Of a DNA stretch of 27,117 bases, positions 9,920 to 20,031 are shown in pieces. Within the stretch, counting starts at the first letter, position 1, and each line of letters begins with the position of its first letter. The notes beneath the pieces are model-generated. The model did not search any database, had not been told where the DNA came from, and saw nothing but the letters and a program-made list of their open reading frames with translations. A program made the position numbers and the translations under genes. The stretch is from NCBI GenBank assembly GCA_021464525.1, contig JADRCO010000748.1:1-27117 (forward strand). Direction: 5' to 3'. This stretch comes from Rhizophagus sp. LPA8_4_AMF. Taxonomy: Eukaryota > Glomeromycota > Glomeromycetes > Glomerales > Glomeraceae.

Positions 9920-11480
9920 ACCTTTAAAATAGGAATCCAGTCACGTCTTAGATTTACAAAAGAAAAAAGTGAAACTATTAATAAAATCGTTTCATTAAAA
10001 ATAAAAATAAAATATTTGAAAGTATATACCTTTAAAATCTCATATAACTGATTCTGGATTTTACAAAAAAAAGCAACAAAAAATGTTAGTTAACATTTTT
10101 AAAAAAAAAATTAAAAAAATTTTAAGTTTCAAAATAAAGTGGAATTTCAAAATTCACCCTAATTGTATTGCATATCAAATGAACTGAATAAAATGAAAAA
10201 AGCTGACCTAAAATTTACAAAATAGACAAAAGAAAAAATGGTTATATTTTCAAAACAAAAACAAACTTAAAAAAAGTTTTGAAATGACTATTTCAAAACT
10301 TATTGATTCTATCATCTTAGGATTCAGAAAGTTCAATTTATCAATACCTGCAAAGAAAGAAAAAAATCAAAAAAAAACTAAAAAAAATAAATATATGTGT
10401 AAATAAATAAATTTTAGTTTTTAAACTTACCGACATCAATCTATAGCAAAGTACATTTTACAAAAAAGAATACCAAAATCATAATATCAAGAAATCCAAC
10501 TGAAGAAATCCAAAAAACTAACATCCAAACTGAAGCTTAATGCCAAAAGAATCGGATACTTACAAAAAAAAATAAATTAAAAATGTATATTACAGATAAG
10601 TTTTGATTAGAAACTTACCATATCAGCATATCCAAATTCTAAAGCTGAAAGAATCGATATATACAAAAAAAAGAGAGATTAAAAAAAACAAATTAAAAAA
10701 AACAAAGTTTTTTAAAATAAATTTTGAATCTCTATTAAGTCCATATATTCGAAGATAGCAACATATAAAAAGAAGAAAAAAAAATGGAACATTTTATATT
10801 TTATTGAAAAAATTATTTACAAAAAATCAAAAACTTCCTTACTGAATTTCCCTTTTTATAGTCTACCAAAAATATGAAAAAAAATGTTAGTTTTTGTTTC
10901 TCATATTTAAAATAAAAAGAAATTCTTTTTCCCCTTTCCTCTTTCCCTATTTCTTACCTTAAAGTCCAGTTTTGTATTCAAGCTGACGTTCTCCTATACA
11001 TTCTACAAAAAAAAATAATAAAAAAATTTGTTTGTTTCTTAAAAATAATAAAAAGAAATAAATTTCCTTCTATTTCTTAACTTAAAGTCTATTTTAACGA
11101 TTAAATCAGCTTCCTACAAAAAAAAATAATGAAAAAGAAATGTTAGTTCATTTCTTAAATTAAAAAATAAAGATAAAATAAATTTTAAAAGTTTTGAAGC
11201 AAAGAGTTGCTTCAAAACTTACCAATTCATTCCAAAATGTTAATCCACAGTAAGGTACTATTCTACAAAAAAGAACACTGAAGCTAAGTAGTATCCAATG
11301 TCAAGAAATTAAACTAAAAAGTCTAATACTGAAGGAACTGAATACCTAAAAAAAAAAGATAAAATTAAAAAACAAATTAAAAAAATTATTGGATAAGTTT
11401 TAAATAGAAACGACTTACCATATTGGCATATCTAAGTTCAAGCTAAAGGAACTAATATCTATAAAAAAAAGATAAAATTT
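9920..11480 (-). repeat. Right array of exon-like units, inverted relative to the left array
   Basis: On the minus strand, T-tracts ending in TGTAG, TGTAA or similar occur at about 9952, 10058, 10211, 10350, 10455, 10560, 10660, 10815, 10862, 11003, 11114, 11260, 11348 and 11458. Minus-strand donors of the GGTAAG type (CTTACC on the plus strand) appear near 10430, 10617, 10957, 11219 and 11415. The AAACnnnAACTAACATTTT block of the left array is present in reverse complement, for example AATGTTAGTTAACATTTT near 10083 and AATGTTAGTTTTTGTTTCTC near 10883. The units are thus the same family as 6750-9060 in opposite orientation. Confidence 0.55.
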
Positions 11481-11910
11481 TAAAAAATAAATTAGAAAAA
11501 AATATATATTTCAAAATAAAACTTACAGTACTTCCAAGAAAAAGAGGCAGAAGAAATATGTTAAAAAAAGTTAAAAGAGGAAAGAGGAAAACAAAAGGGA
11601 AAAAAAGAATAAAAGGGAAGGTCTAGGAATAAAAGAGTTTAAAAAAAAGTGATGATTTTTGCCATTGTTTAAAAATGTGATGATTCACATGACCAATTGG
11701 TAAAAATTTTACCAAAAACGAATAGTAGATCATTATTAATTTAGGTTGAATAATTAATTTTGGCCAAATATAAGCCAAATTTTTATAAGATTTTATTAAA
11801 GTTAAATTGATTAAATAAAAAAAAATTAAAATTGAGATTCATCATCAAGTAATATTTAATATATCAAAAATCATCTTTAATTGATTTTTTTGGCTAAATT
11901 TTGATGTCAA

Positions 11911-11956
11911 TTACCATCTATCTACCACCTATTCACCACATATTTACCATCTATTT
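11911..11956 (+). repeat. Four-copy 11-12 bp minisatellite
   Basis: Four consecutive variants of TTACCATCTAT: TTACCATCTAT, CTACCACCTAT, TCACCACATAT and TTACCATCTAT. Confidence 0.75.
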
Positions 11957-12779
11957 AATAGCATTTTACAACTTCATAAAGATATATTATCGACAATTTC
12001 ACAAGATCATTTGATATCACATTATCACATGTTGGTTAATAAATCATTGTAATTTGATGGCAATTTCTTAACTGCATGGTAACAAATCACAGGTTTCTGC
12101 AAAATAGCTTAAAATAGGAGTTTGTAGGATATAAAATTTTGAAAATACCTCTATAATATACAATTCTAGCTAAAATTTACATATAAATTTTATAAATTTT
12201 ATGCAAATTCAAATAAGTTATATGAGAGAGATTCAGGATCCTGGTATACTGATATTAGTGAGAAGGAAAAAAAAATGAAAAAAGCTTCAGAAAATATCTA
12301 AATAATAAAGGTGAAAATAACATTGTATTTTGGCACTATATTTCATTTTGTAGTGTAGTAAATATATCATTAGATTGTTAAGTAGTTGTAATATTTTGTA
12401 ACAAGTCAGTCTGTTAGTAAAGTTAGAAGTATTATTTAAAAAATAAAGGAAATTTTTTATTAGCAAGGGTTTCATCAACTCTTTTCATATTCATGTTTCA
12501 AATATCCCTGGAGTTTCAAAGATTAAAAGACCATTTTAAAGGTATATCCACTTAGCAAAGCCTTATCTCCACAATAAAAATATTAGCAAGCCATAAAGTT
12601 AGGTGACATTCAGAAACAAAGCTAAAAGTAGTTAAAATTGTAACCAAAAATGCTTAAAATAAAAAAAATAAAGCGCTTAAAAGAAGTCTTCTGTATTATA
12701 GACAGGGAAAATATTATAATAAAAATGGATTGCTAAGAGAAACATAAAGAATAATAAAATTTTTGTTTTGTAAAAAAAT

Positions 12780-12950
12780 GGACACCAGCATTTATACTGC
12801 TTTATATATTAAAATTTAGGTATTATTGTTATATACAATTTTAAATAATCTGGCAATATTAAACTATATATTCTTGGTATATAGAAATTTGAATGTAAAT
12901 GTTAAAATTTCTTTTTTAAAAGTTTTCTTCAATTACACATATAAACAAAA
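12780..12950 (+). mobile_element. Relic of the 88-674 MITE interior
   Basis: The stretch containing TATACAATTTTAAATAATCTG and CAATATTAAACTATAT lines up in the same orientation with 405-545 (GTACAATTTTAAATAAACTG, AATATTGAACTATTT), including the following TATATAGAAATTT segment. The termini are not preserved. It is a decayed partial copy. Confidence 0.5.
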
Positions 12951-13095
12951 ACTGTATAATATTAGCTATAAAATTTTTTTAGCTTGATTAAATATTTAAT
13001 ACCAAAATTAGAGATAAATGAAACCTTTACTATTGTAAGTTTTATTAAAACAGTATGATCTATTTATATAAAAAGGTATTATAACTATCTTTTAA

Positions 13096-13605
13096 TTATT
13101 TTTTACTCTTAATCTTCCTTTTACATCTTCTATTTTCATTTCCAGTTTCTGAACCAAGATTAGAATTATCACCACCTAATAATTTATGTTTAATTGAATT
13201 TTTAAATCTTTGAGATACCATACTGGGTCCACGTTGAGCAAGTAAATTATTTCGAGAACAAATTGATGACCAATGACCAGATAATTCAATAATTATTGAA
13301 TCCAATAATGCTTGGTCTTCTTCTTTTGTCCATGCTCGTTTTTTACCACGTGAGGCAGATGCTACAATAGGTTGATCTGAAGTTGACGGAGGAGGAAAAG
13401 GTGAAGGTGACCGTTGATTATTAGGCGAGTATTCTGGAGAGGAATGACGATCCTTTATAAAATCAAAAAAGAAAGTTTAATACTGAAATTTTCCATTAAA
13501 CATATAACATTATGTTTCCAAAAAAATTACAGATTCGATTTTAATTTTGTCTGTTAAGTCAATTATTTCATCGAAACTTTTATATATTTTCCGTTTTTTA
13601 GGCAT
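13096..13605 (-). CDS. Small single-Myb/SANT domain protein (2 exons)
   Basis: Exon 1 is 13605-13531 (25 codons, from the ATG giving MPKKRKIYKSF). Exon 2 is 13452-13096, joined in phase 0 by a 78-bp GT-AG intron (13530-13453). The predicted protein is 143 aa. Residues about 67-118 read RAWTKEEDQALLDSI, then GHWSSI, then RGPSMVSQRFKNSI. This is the tryptophan-spaced helix-turn-helix pattern of a Myb/SANT repeat, so DNA binding in the nucleus is likely. Lysine/arginine clusters sit at both ends (KKRK near residue 3; CKRKIKSKK at the C terminus) and could act as nuclear signals. Residues 26-55 are Ser/Pro-rich and probably disordered. It lies 240 bp downstream of the tyrosine phosphatase on the same strand. 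Target genes are unknown; I do not recognise an orthologue with a name. Confidence 0.8.
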
Positions 13606-13845
13606 TGTGTTAAAGAATATTACTTAAGAAATGAAAAATGAAAAAAAAAAAATTTAAATCAGGGAAAAAGCAAACATTATATTTATCATGACGAAATTAT
13701 GACCGATTAATTTGTATGTGATTGATTTTAAAAAAAAAAGTATCATTAATTAATATTTAGTGTTTAAAAAAAGGTAATTCAGCAAATCATATTACGTTAC
13801 TACAAATATTTCGCCATTATGAATCCCATATAAATTTAAGCAACT

Positions 13846-14805
13846 TTATAAATATAGATCATTCACAAGTTTACTAAGAACGGCCAAATAACAGAATTGA
13901 AATTGGGCAAATGATTCTACCATAGAAATACGTTGTTGTCTAAGATGTTGAATAACGTTAAATATTAAATCGGTAGGATCACTTTGTTGTAAATCTGGTA
14001 ATAAAGCCAAGGTAGAATCCACTGTACAAAAAGTTCCAGTCCTACCACATCCTGCACTACAATGTATAACGGTAGGTCCAATATTTCCATTATTTAAACG
14101 AGTATAATGTTGAATATATTCATTTTTTTTCATAATTAAATTGATAATAGGATCAGGCGAATTAGGTAATCCATGATCTGGCCATGCAAGTGTTTGTAAT
14201 TGAGTTATTTGTCTACATTCTGTGTTTAATCCTCCTATTTTTTCAAGGGTTAATGTACGTATATAACAATCTATCTTTTCATCCAAAATTTCAGATTCCA
14301 ACGTGATTTTTAATCCAATATCTTTAATTATCACGTAATATCCAACACTTTCAGGCCAATAAGTTTCACATTTAATTTTTCCATTCTCAATTTGTTTTGT
14401 TAACATTACGATGACATTTGTATTCTGTTCCCAAATCATTAACCAAAAATCTTCAATGGTTTTATTCAATGGACCTTGAGTCGCAATATACCTTCTAACA
14501 TTATATGGTGCTTCAATATAACTTGCATTAATATAATCTGTTTTATTTGGTCTTTGTTGTAATAACTTTACTCTATTATGATTAAATGGTAAGATATCAC
14601 TATATCTATTATAATCCATTGATAAACTATCAATTGCCACGGACATATTGAATGGATCGTTTGGATTATTTGCTGCTTGACGACATCTTGCTACTTCAGT
14701 TTGATTTAGAAGTTGAAATTTAACTGTTAACAACTTCTCTTTCAAGTTTGCACTGTTCGATAAAAATTGTGGCAAAAAAACACGTACTACTGAGTCTTCT
14801 GACAT
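13846..14805 (-). CDS. Classical protein tyrosine phosphatase
   Basis: An intronless 319-aa protein that is a single PTP catalytic domain. It should remove phosphate from phosphotyrosine in proteins, probably in the cytoplasm or nucleus, since no signal peptide or membrane segment is seen. Motifs in order: phosphotyrosine loop NRYSDILPF (66-74) and HNRVKL; DYINASYI (90-97); IATQGPL (107-113) and DFWLMIWE; WPDHGLP (208-214) with general acid Asp210; and the P-loop HCSAGCGRTG (248-257) with nucleophile Cys249 and Arg255. The Q-loop region reads MVESFAQF, so the first of the two usual glutamines is Glu297 while the second, Gln301, is present. Size and layout resemble fungal PTPs such as budding yeast Ptp1 and fission yeast Pyp proteins that act on MAP kinases; which one it equals cannot be told here. 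It is transcribed divergently from frq. Confidence 0.93.
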   Translation of the reverse strand: MSEDSVVRVFLPQFLSNSANLKEKLLTVKFQLLNQTEVARCRQAANNPNDPFNMSVAIDSLSMDYNRYSDILPFNHNRVKLLQQRPNKTDYINASYIEAPYNVRRYIATQGPLNKTIEDFWLMIWEQNTNVIVMLTKQIENGKIKCETYWPESVGYYVIIKDIGLKITLESEILDEKIDCYIRTLTLEKIGGLNTECRQITQLQTLAWPDHGLPNSPDPIINLIMKKNEYIQHYTRLNNGNIGPTVIHCSAGCGRTGTFCTVDSTLALLPDLQQSDPTDLIFNVIQHLRQQRISMVESFAQFQFCYLAVLSKLVNDLYL

Positions 14806-15183
14806 CTTTGGGTTAAATTACAAAAATAAATAAAGGTTGTTAACTCAATAAATCGAAAATAAAGATTAAAGAACAAGTTTATAACTTTGTTGAAACAAAA
14901 CGCGTCATAAAATAATAACATTCACATGGTCGGAGCGAGAAATATAAAAAACCACTTGTGAAACAGTAAACATGATTTATACAAAAATATGAAATATCTT
15001 ATTATAACGTGAATATGTGACGCGTGCAGTTTGCACGTGACTTATTAATTAATCATAAAAAGTATAATTTTCGGAGCGAAGCGAAGGACAATTATATGTC
15101 GTTAACTTGCATAGCATCAATCAAACTTATAATTTTGGTAACAATTGTTAATAATGTCACATGATATACGTTTTCAAAATTTT

Positions 15184-15359
15184 ATCGCCGTTTTCAAAAT
15201 GGTTGATGCAGTTATGTTTGAATAAAAAAAAAAGAAAACCGAATACCGGACGAATTCCGGATAAATACCGGACAAACAATGGATGAAAACCGGACGAATA
15301 TTGGTATTCGAATATTCAATCACAAATAAACTGCCTCAACCATTTTGAAAACGGCTGTA
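15184..15359. mobile_element. Small inverted-repeat element (MITE-like) with CCGGACGAAT core
   Basis: The arms GCCGTTTTCAAAATGGTTGA (from 15187) and TCAACCATTTTGAAAACGGC (to 15355) are perfect complements over 20 bp. They extend inward to a GCAGTT / AACTGC pair with one mismatch. The 130-bp core holds repeated ACCGGAC and CCGGACGAAT motifs in direct and inverted arrangement. The total is about 170 bp without coding capacity. No clear target duplication is seen. Upstream, CGTTTTCAAAA occurs again at about 15171, suggesting a partial second copy. Confidence 0.55.
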
Positions 15360-16203
15360 ATTCATTGAATTCATGCTAAATTTATTCCAATCGCGATTTG
15401 TTTGAAAAATACGCGAATCAAAAAACAATAATATGTGAACGTCAATCGGCAAATCGTGCCTTTCGTTTGAAAAGTTTCAAAAATTTTCGGATGATCGAAT
15501 TAAAATCAAATACTGCGCATTTTCGCCATAATTATGATGGCAACAAGATCCCCTGTCCAAAGAACCTTCTGTGATATTCTATATCTCATGTTATTAAGTG
15601 ATTAGCTTTTTTTTACTGGCACGCTCTATGACGATTATTGCGCAACTATTTACCTATTTTTGAGTTCAGTTACATCATATTATATCAAAGTTATTTATAT
15701 GCTAGTTGAAGAATAGAAATAATTTATTAGTTGAAGGGAAAATATTAAATAAGTACCCGGGGTTTTTGATGATTCTTGTAATAAAAATAGCCCATTCGTA
15801 TGGCTTTGGTATAGCCAATTAATTTACGCTTTCTTCCTATATTTGGAACGTATGCGAGGCAAGTATGACATCATTAGAACGTTATACGGATCGGACTTTG
15901 AATATAGTAATCGAAAAAAAAAAATGAAAAATTAAAAACAATGCTTGATAAATCTACGCGGATCGACAATCTTTATTTATCGATTGAATTGAATTTCAAA
16001 AAAAATTCTGCATTTTTTTTAGACGCAAAATTTTTTTTCCCGGTTACAATTTAAATCGAATTTTTTGGATTTTTCTTCCCCAATTTTCTCGAAGATAATT
16101 TTAATTGTGTACTTTATCCATTTTTATCCATTTTTATTATAGTTGATTTACATTTAAAACGAAAATTCTCCGTTTCTTTTATATTAGTAATTTATTTCTA
16201 CCC

Positions 16204-16296
16204 ATGGCTTTAATAAATCGTAAAGTTTCTTTGAATAAAATGCTAAATTTTTGTGCCAAATCATTTTCTTGGAATTTTATAATAAGGAAAAAATAA
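16204..16296 (+). other. Possible upstream ORF ahead of frq (30 codons)
   Basis: An ATG at 16204 (reading MALINRKVSLNKM) opens a 30-codon frame ending TAA at 16294-16296, 243 bp upstream of the frq start. If the frq leader begins before 16204, this frame would be an upstream ORF. Upstream ORFs are known to affect translation of Neurospora frq. Conservation and transcription are unknown, and AT-rich sequence throws up such frames by chance. Confidence 0.2.
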
Positions 16297-16539
16297 TATA
16301 TATGTATATATATATATATGTATACATCCCTTCTTTTCATTTTCTGTACGAGGTATCATTAAATAAAGTCTTTCTTTAACAAAACAATTAATTGTCTTAT
16401 ACTAAATGAAATAAAAAATATATAAAACATTTTTTTTTTTTAATAAAGATAAAAAATTGATATCACATATACATATATATGTATATAATAATTATATATA
16501 TATATATCAAATAAATTCCTTAACGGAGTAAGATAGTAA

Positions 16540-19500
16540 ATGTCTTCTCTTGAAACAACGATTCTTGGTGACAATATTACCAAAGTACCAATAAATAATA
16601 CGACGACTGTTGAAAAACATAAGAGTGGTACACTGAAGAAACGTGAAATTGATGGCGAAGACTCTGAAATGAACTTGTTTCTCTCAGACGAGTCAAGTGG
16701 TAATGACCAAGAAATGGACGAAGCAAGCGGTGAAACAAGTGGTGAAACGAGTAATGGTAGTAATCGTAGTAACTCAAAAAAAAGTAACAGTTCCATTTCT
16801 ACTATGGAAGCATGGTTTAGAGAATTTAATCAAAATACTAAAGAATTGAATAAGAATAACTTTGATGATGACGGTAAGTTAAGGCATAAAAAGATATCAA
16901 ATAGGATAAGAATGATTAAAATCGTTTTGAAATGATTATGATTATTATACGATTTAGATAGCGAAACTCCATATTACGTAAATTCTTATAAAACTCATCC
17001 TAAACATCCTAAACATCCCAAACTTGTGTCAAACCAACAGCCATCTATAATATCAAGACATCAACATTCTCAACGTACTGGACATCACGCGCGTATACCT
17101 TCAGTTTCTAATGGAAATTTTCATGAAAAATGTGAAGAATCTTCGGGAAGCGATTCGTATCGTTCGGTTATTGATGATTTAACCTTGAAAAGTAGGTTAA
17201 AATATCATAAAATTGCACGATTTTTTTTTTTTTTTTGTTGATTTATTAACTAATATATGTTCTTTTGTGAAGATCAAAAATTACGTCAAAAACTTCGGAA
17301 ATTGGAAAGGATTCACTCAAAGTCATTACATAAAGAAAAATTATTTGAAGTACGATATTATCAAATGCCAAGGTTTAAGATCCTTTTACCATTATTAATA
17401 TTATGTTATATATGTATTTTCTCAGGCTAATCAAATTCTAATTTTTAGAGGAAAACGACATGAGTTAGAAGAATATTTAAGGCAATTCGCTGCGCAAGTA
17501 AATATTATTTATCACTAGAAAGAAGATATTGTAATAGCTTTCATAGCTTTTATGGGTTAATAGCTAATTTTTATTTCACCTTTTTACTTTCTATTTTTTT
17601 AGTTATCAACACCCAACTCGAGTTCCACACAAAATTCAACAAATGTGAATGATTCTACAGAAAATTCCTTGTCTCCCGATGCTTTAAATATTAAAGCAAG
17701 TGATAAATCAAAGATGAAACAAGTTGTTAGGGCAATCGAAAATGTATTTACTACAAAGCCATCATTAGATGATCATTATCTCAAAGATCAGGAAGATGCG
17801 GATCCCCAAGGATACGTTTACTTGAATCTTTTAACGAACATGGCACAGTTACATACAATGAGTGTCACTTTACCTTTTGTTAAACAAGCTATTCGAACGT
17901 TTTCAAACTGTTTAGAATTGAATGAAGAAGGTACAAAAGTTCGATGGCGTACGGGTCTAGATCATATTAAGCCTGATCAATTTAGTTTAAGTGGAGGAAG
18001 TAGTGAAAATTTATCAAGAAATGGGGGTGTAAGCGAAATTAGTAGTAGCACTGGTGATAAACAAAGTGATTCTTCACCATCGAATCCTTTGTCTGAATCG
18101 ATTCAAATTTATTCTTCAGATCAAAAAAATTCTGTAAATGCATATATTACACCATCATCTTTAACTTCTTCTAATACTAACAATCAACAAGTTAAATCAA
18201 CCCCTCAAATAACTCATTATCGTCCTGTATTTCTTCACCGTAATGCTAGTTCATCATCTTCATCTTCGAATGAAACTAGTAGTGAAAATGATCAACACGA
18301 TGGTCCCGTTATTTACTATGAAGGTGGTTTATTTTGTACTGATTTTAGTAGAGATGTGATAATGGATGATGATGATAAACCAACAACTTTATCTGGAACT
18401 CAATCTTCACCGGCACTTGATAATTCAATCGAAGATGATAATAATATTGATATCTTTAAGGAGAGATGGAATTTACCTCATTATGAAAGAGCGACAAATT
18501 CTATTTTAGGTGGAAACAATACTATTTTGATGGAAATAAGTGATAGCGGGCAAGAAATAAATGAAGGGTACGTACAATTTTATATCTGATTCATGAGATA
18601 TTCTTTTTTATAAAAATAACAAATTATTTTCTTTGTTTTATCAAAGTTTAACGAAATTATGTGATCTTTGTGGCCATAATGATCATTGTTCATTAAGTTG
18701 TTCACATATTTCTGTTGATAACACGATGATTGCAGTAGATGATCGTCATAAAGTGAATTCTATAGGTATAAATGATGGGTTAAATAAGATTTTAATGGAA
18801 AAGGATATCGAGTTTAATAATCAATCAGAAAAAAATTATGGTGAAATTAATGATTGGAATAATCATGTATCTAAATGTATACCAGATTATAAAAGATTAT
18901 ATACAACTAAAGTTCCTGGAATTATTACAGAAGATAATTTTATGTTATTAGTACAAACTTCTCATCCTCCGGGAAAAAGAATTTCTCGTTGTAAAGAATC
19001 TTTACTTGATAATGAAATAAATTTAAGCTCATCAAGTTACAGTAGTAATAGTAGTAGTACAGATATGGGACAACAAAACAATGTAAGACCGCAACAATCA
19101 TCAAAATTACATGAAGTTATTTCAACAAAATTATTTCAATTACCACCTTCTATGAGTCCTCAACCAAGAACTTCACCACCACCAGAAGTGAGAAGAACTT
19201 CATTTGCAACGAGATCAAAAACATCATCTTCAGATAGTGGTGGATCATCTGGTTACGGGTCATCATCATCATCTTATTCGAACAATTTCTCGGAACCATC
19301 ATCTTCAGAAACTTCAAGGGATAATTCATATTTATTAAAAAACAATACTTTACTTCAATTATCAAGATCTAATAATACAAATTCAAAATGTTCACAATAT
19401 GATGAGATTCAAGATATGGAACTCGACTCTCTTTCATCGGATTCATCTGATCCTTCTCCTTTTATAAATATTGATGCCGATGAGGATGAAGAAGTAGAAA

Positions 19501-20031
19501 ATAATGATAATGAAAATAATAAACGTCGTAAGAATCGTGTTGAAGAAAGTGTATTGGGGATGAATTTAAGATTACAAGATGCTGCAATTGAAGAACGTAG
19601 AAAATTAGCCGATAAAGCTGCTCCTCAAGAACAACGTACTATGGTAAGTAAATGTTTTCAATTTTATGTACTTAATATAAATGTCAGGAATAAAGTCTTT
19701 TATATTTTGTTCATTTTTTTTGGATATTTATATTTGTGTGAAATGAGAACAAAATATACTAAATTTTTTTTTTTTTCTAAAAAATTAGTATTTAAAAAAT
19801 ATTATGGCATCTAGTCTTGCTATGATTGAAGCTCTTGGGGATAACAAGAATAATAGTAACGTTATTGATGGTGGTATGGATGCATTGCCTACAGCCCCTT
19901 TACCATTTTTTAATCAACAATTTAATTTTTCCGAAAGGAATGCTCAATCATCATCATCAACATCAAACCTTGTCGTAAATAATTTAAATAATTTAAATGA
20001 CAATTACAATAATAATGATATTGATTTATGA
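16540..20031 (+). CDS. frq: FREQUENCY circadian clock protein
   Basis: FRQ is the negative arm of the fungal transcription-translation clock. With its helicase partner and casein kinase 1 it represses the White Collar complex in the nucleus. Seven exons join in frame: 16540-16873, 16958-17191, 17273-17372, 17449-17497, 17603-18567, 18647-19643 and 19789-20031, with GT-AG introns of 76-145 bp. They encode 973 aa, close to Neurospora FRQ (989 aa). Family blocks in order: MEAWFREFNQN (about 88); the coiled-coil start DDLTLKNQKLRQKLRKLE (184-201), created exactly by the exon 2/3 join; KEKLFEVRYY; RGKRHELEEYLRQFA; QGYVYLNLLTNMAQLH (about 308); YRPVFLHR (445); GPVIYYEGGLFCTDFSRD (473-490); and VPGIITEDNFMLLVQT (650). 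Long Ser-, Asn- and Asp-rich spacers suit a disordered, heavily phosphorylated protein. KRRK near 853 may be a nuclear signal. A cysteine cluster at 566-579 is not something I recall in Neurospora FRQ. The start is the only ATG that keeps all of exon 1. Confidence 0.93.

Larger units (their letters stand above)
5730..11640. mobile_element. Large degenerate foldback-like composite element
   Basis: A pyrimidine-rich tract (about 5730-5811, continuing 6550-6650 after an inserted element) is mirrored by a purine-rich tract at about 11530-11640. Between them are two inverted arrays of roughly 100-bp units: T-tract-AG units on the plus strand (about 6750-9060) and the same kind of unit on the minus strand (about 9920-11480). 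Inverted, internally tandem arms are typical of foldback elements such as Drosophila FB, which I name as an architectural analogy only. The arms are diverged, I cannot fix exact ends, and no target duplication or transposase is visible. The centre (about 9060-9900) is AT-rich with a separate short repeat. Confidence 0.45.
11641..13095. other. Gene-free AT-rich boundary zone
   Basis: No supportable gene; the minus-strand frame of 63 codons at 12287-12478 lacks any recognisable feature. The stretch includes the 11-bp minisatellite at 11911-11956, a decayed copy of a 9.8-kb-region repeat at 12170-12245, and a MITE relic at 12780-12950. It marks the change from repeat-dominated to gene-bearing sequence. 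Confidence 0.5.
14806..16539. promoter_or_regulatory. Divergent intergenic region between phosphatase and frq
   Basis: The 1.73 kb between the two start codons must hold both promoters. It is less AT-rich than the left half of the window. It holds two GATCGA hexamers (15493-15498 and 15961-15966), the White Collar-type core known from Neurospora, plus GATCGG at 15889-15894 and ATCGAT at 15979-15984. It also holds a CACGTG E-box (15034-15039) within an imperfect palindrome, GACGCGTGCA and TGCACGTGAC, and a small inverted-repeat element (15187-15356). TATATA microsatellite lies at about 16297-16325 and 16462-16507. Transcription starts cannot be placed from sequence alone. Confidence 0.55.

Noticed and set aside
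9777..12245. Treating the related AGGATCCT-ending stretches at 9777-9856 and 12170-12245 as LTRs of a retrotransposon
   Set aside because: No reverse transcriptase, primer-binding site or polypurine tract, similarity is short, and the intervening DNA is the right arm of the foldback.
12287..12478. Minus-strand open frame of 63 codons
   Set aside because: Low-complexity Leu/Asn/Tyr composition from AT-rich DNA, with no splice partner or family resemblance.
16440..16796. Two minus-strand open frames (118 and 66 codons) over frq exon 1
   Set aside because: Antisense shadows of the frq coding sequence; Leu/Ser/Tyr-rich with no recognisable feature.
19150..19365. Minus-strand open frame of 71 codons
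   Set aside because: Antisense shadow of Ser-rich frq exon 6; the Met runs come from TCATCA repeats.
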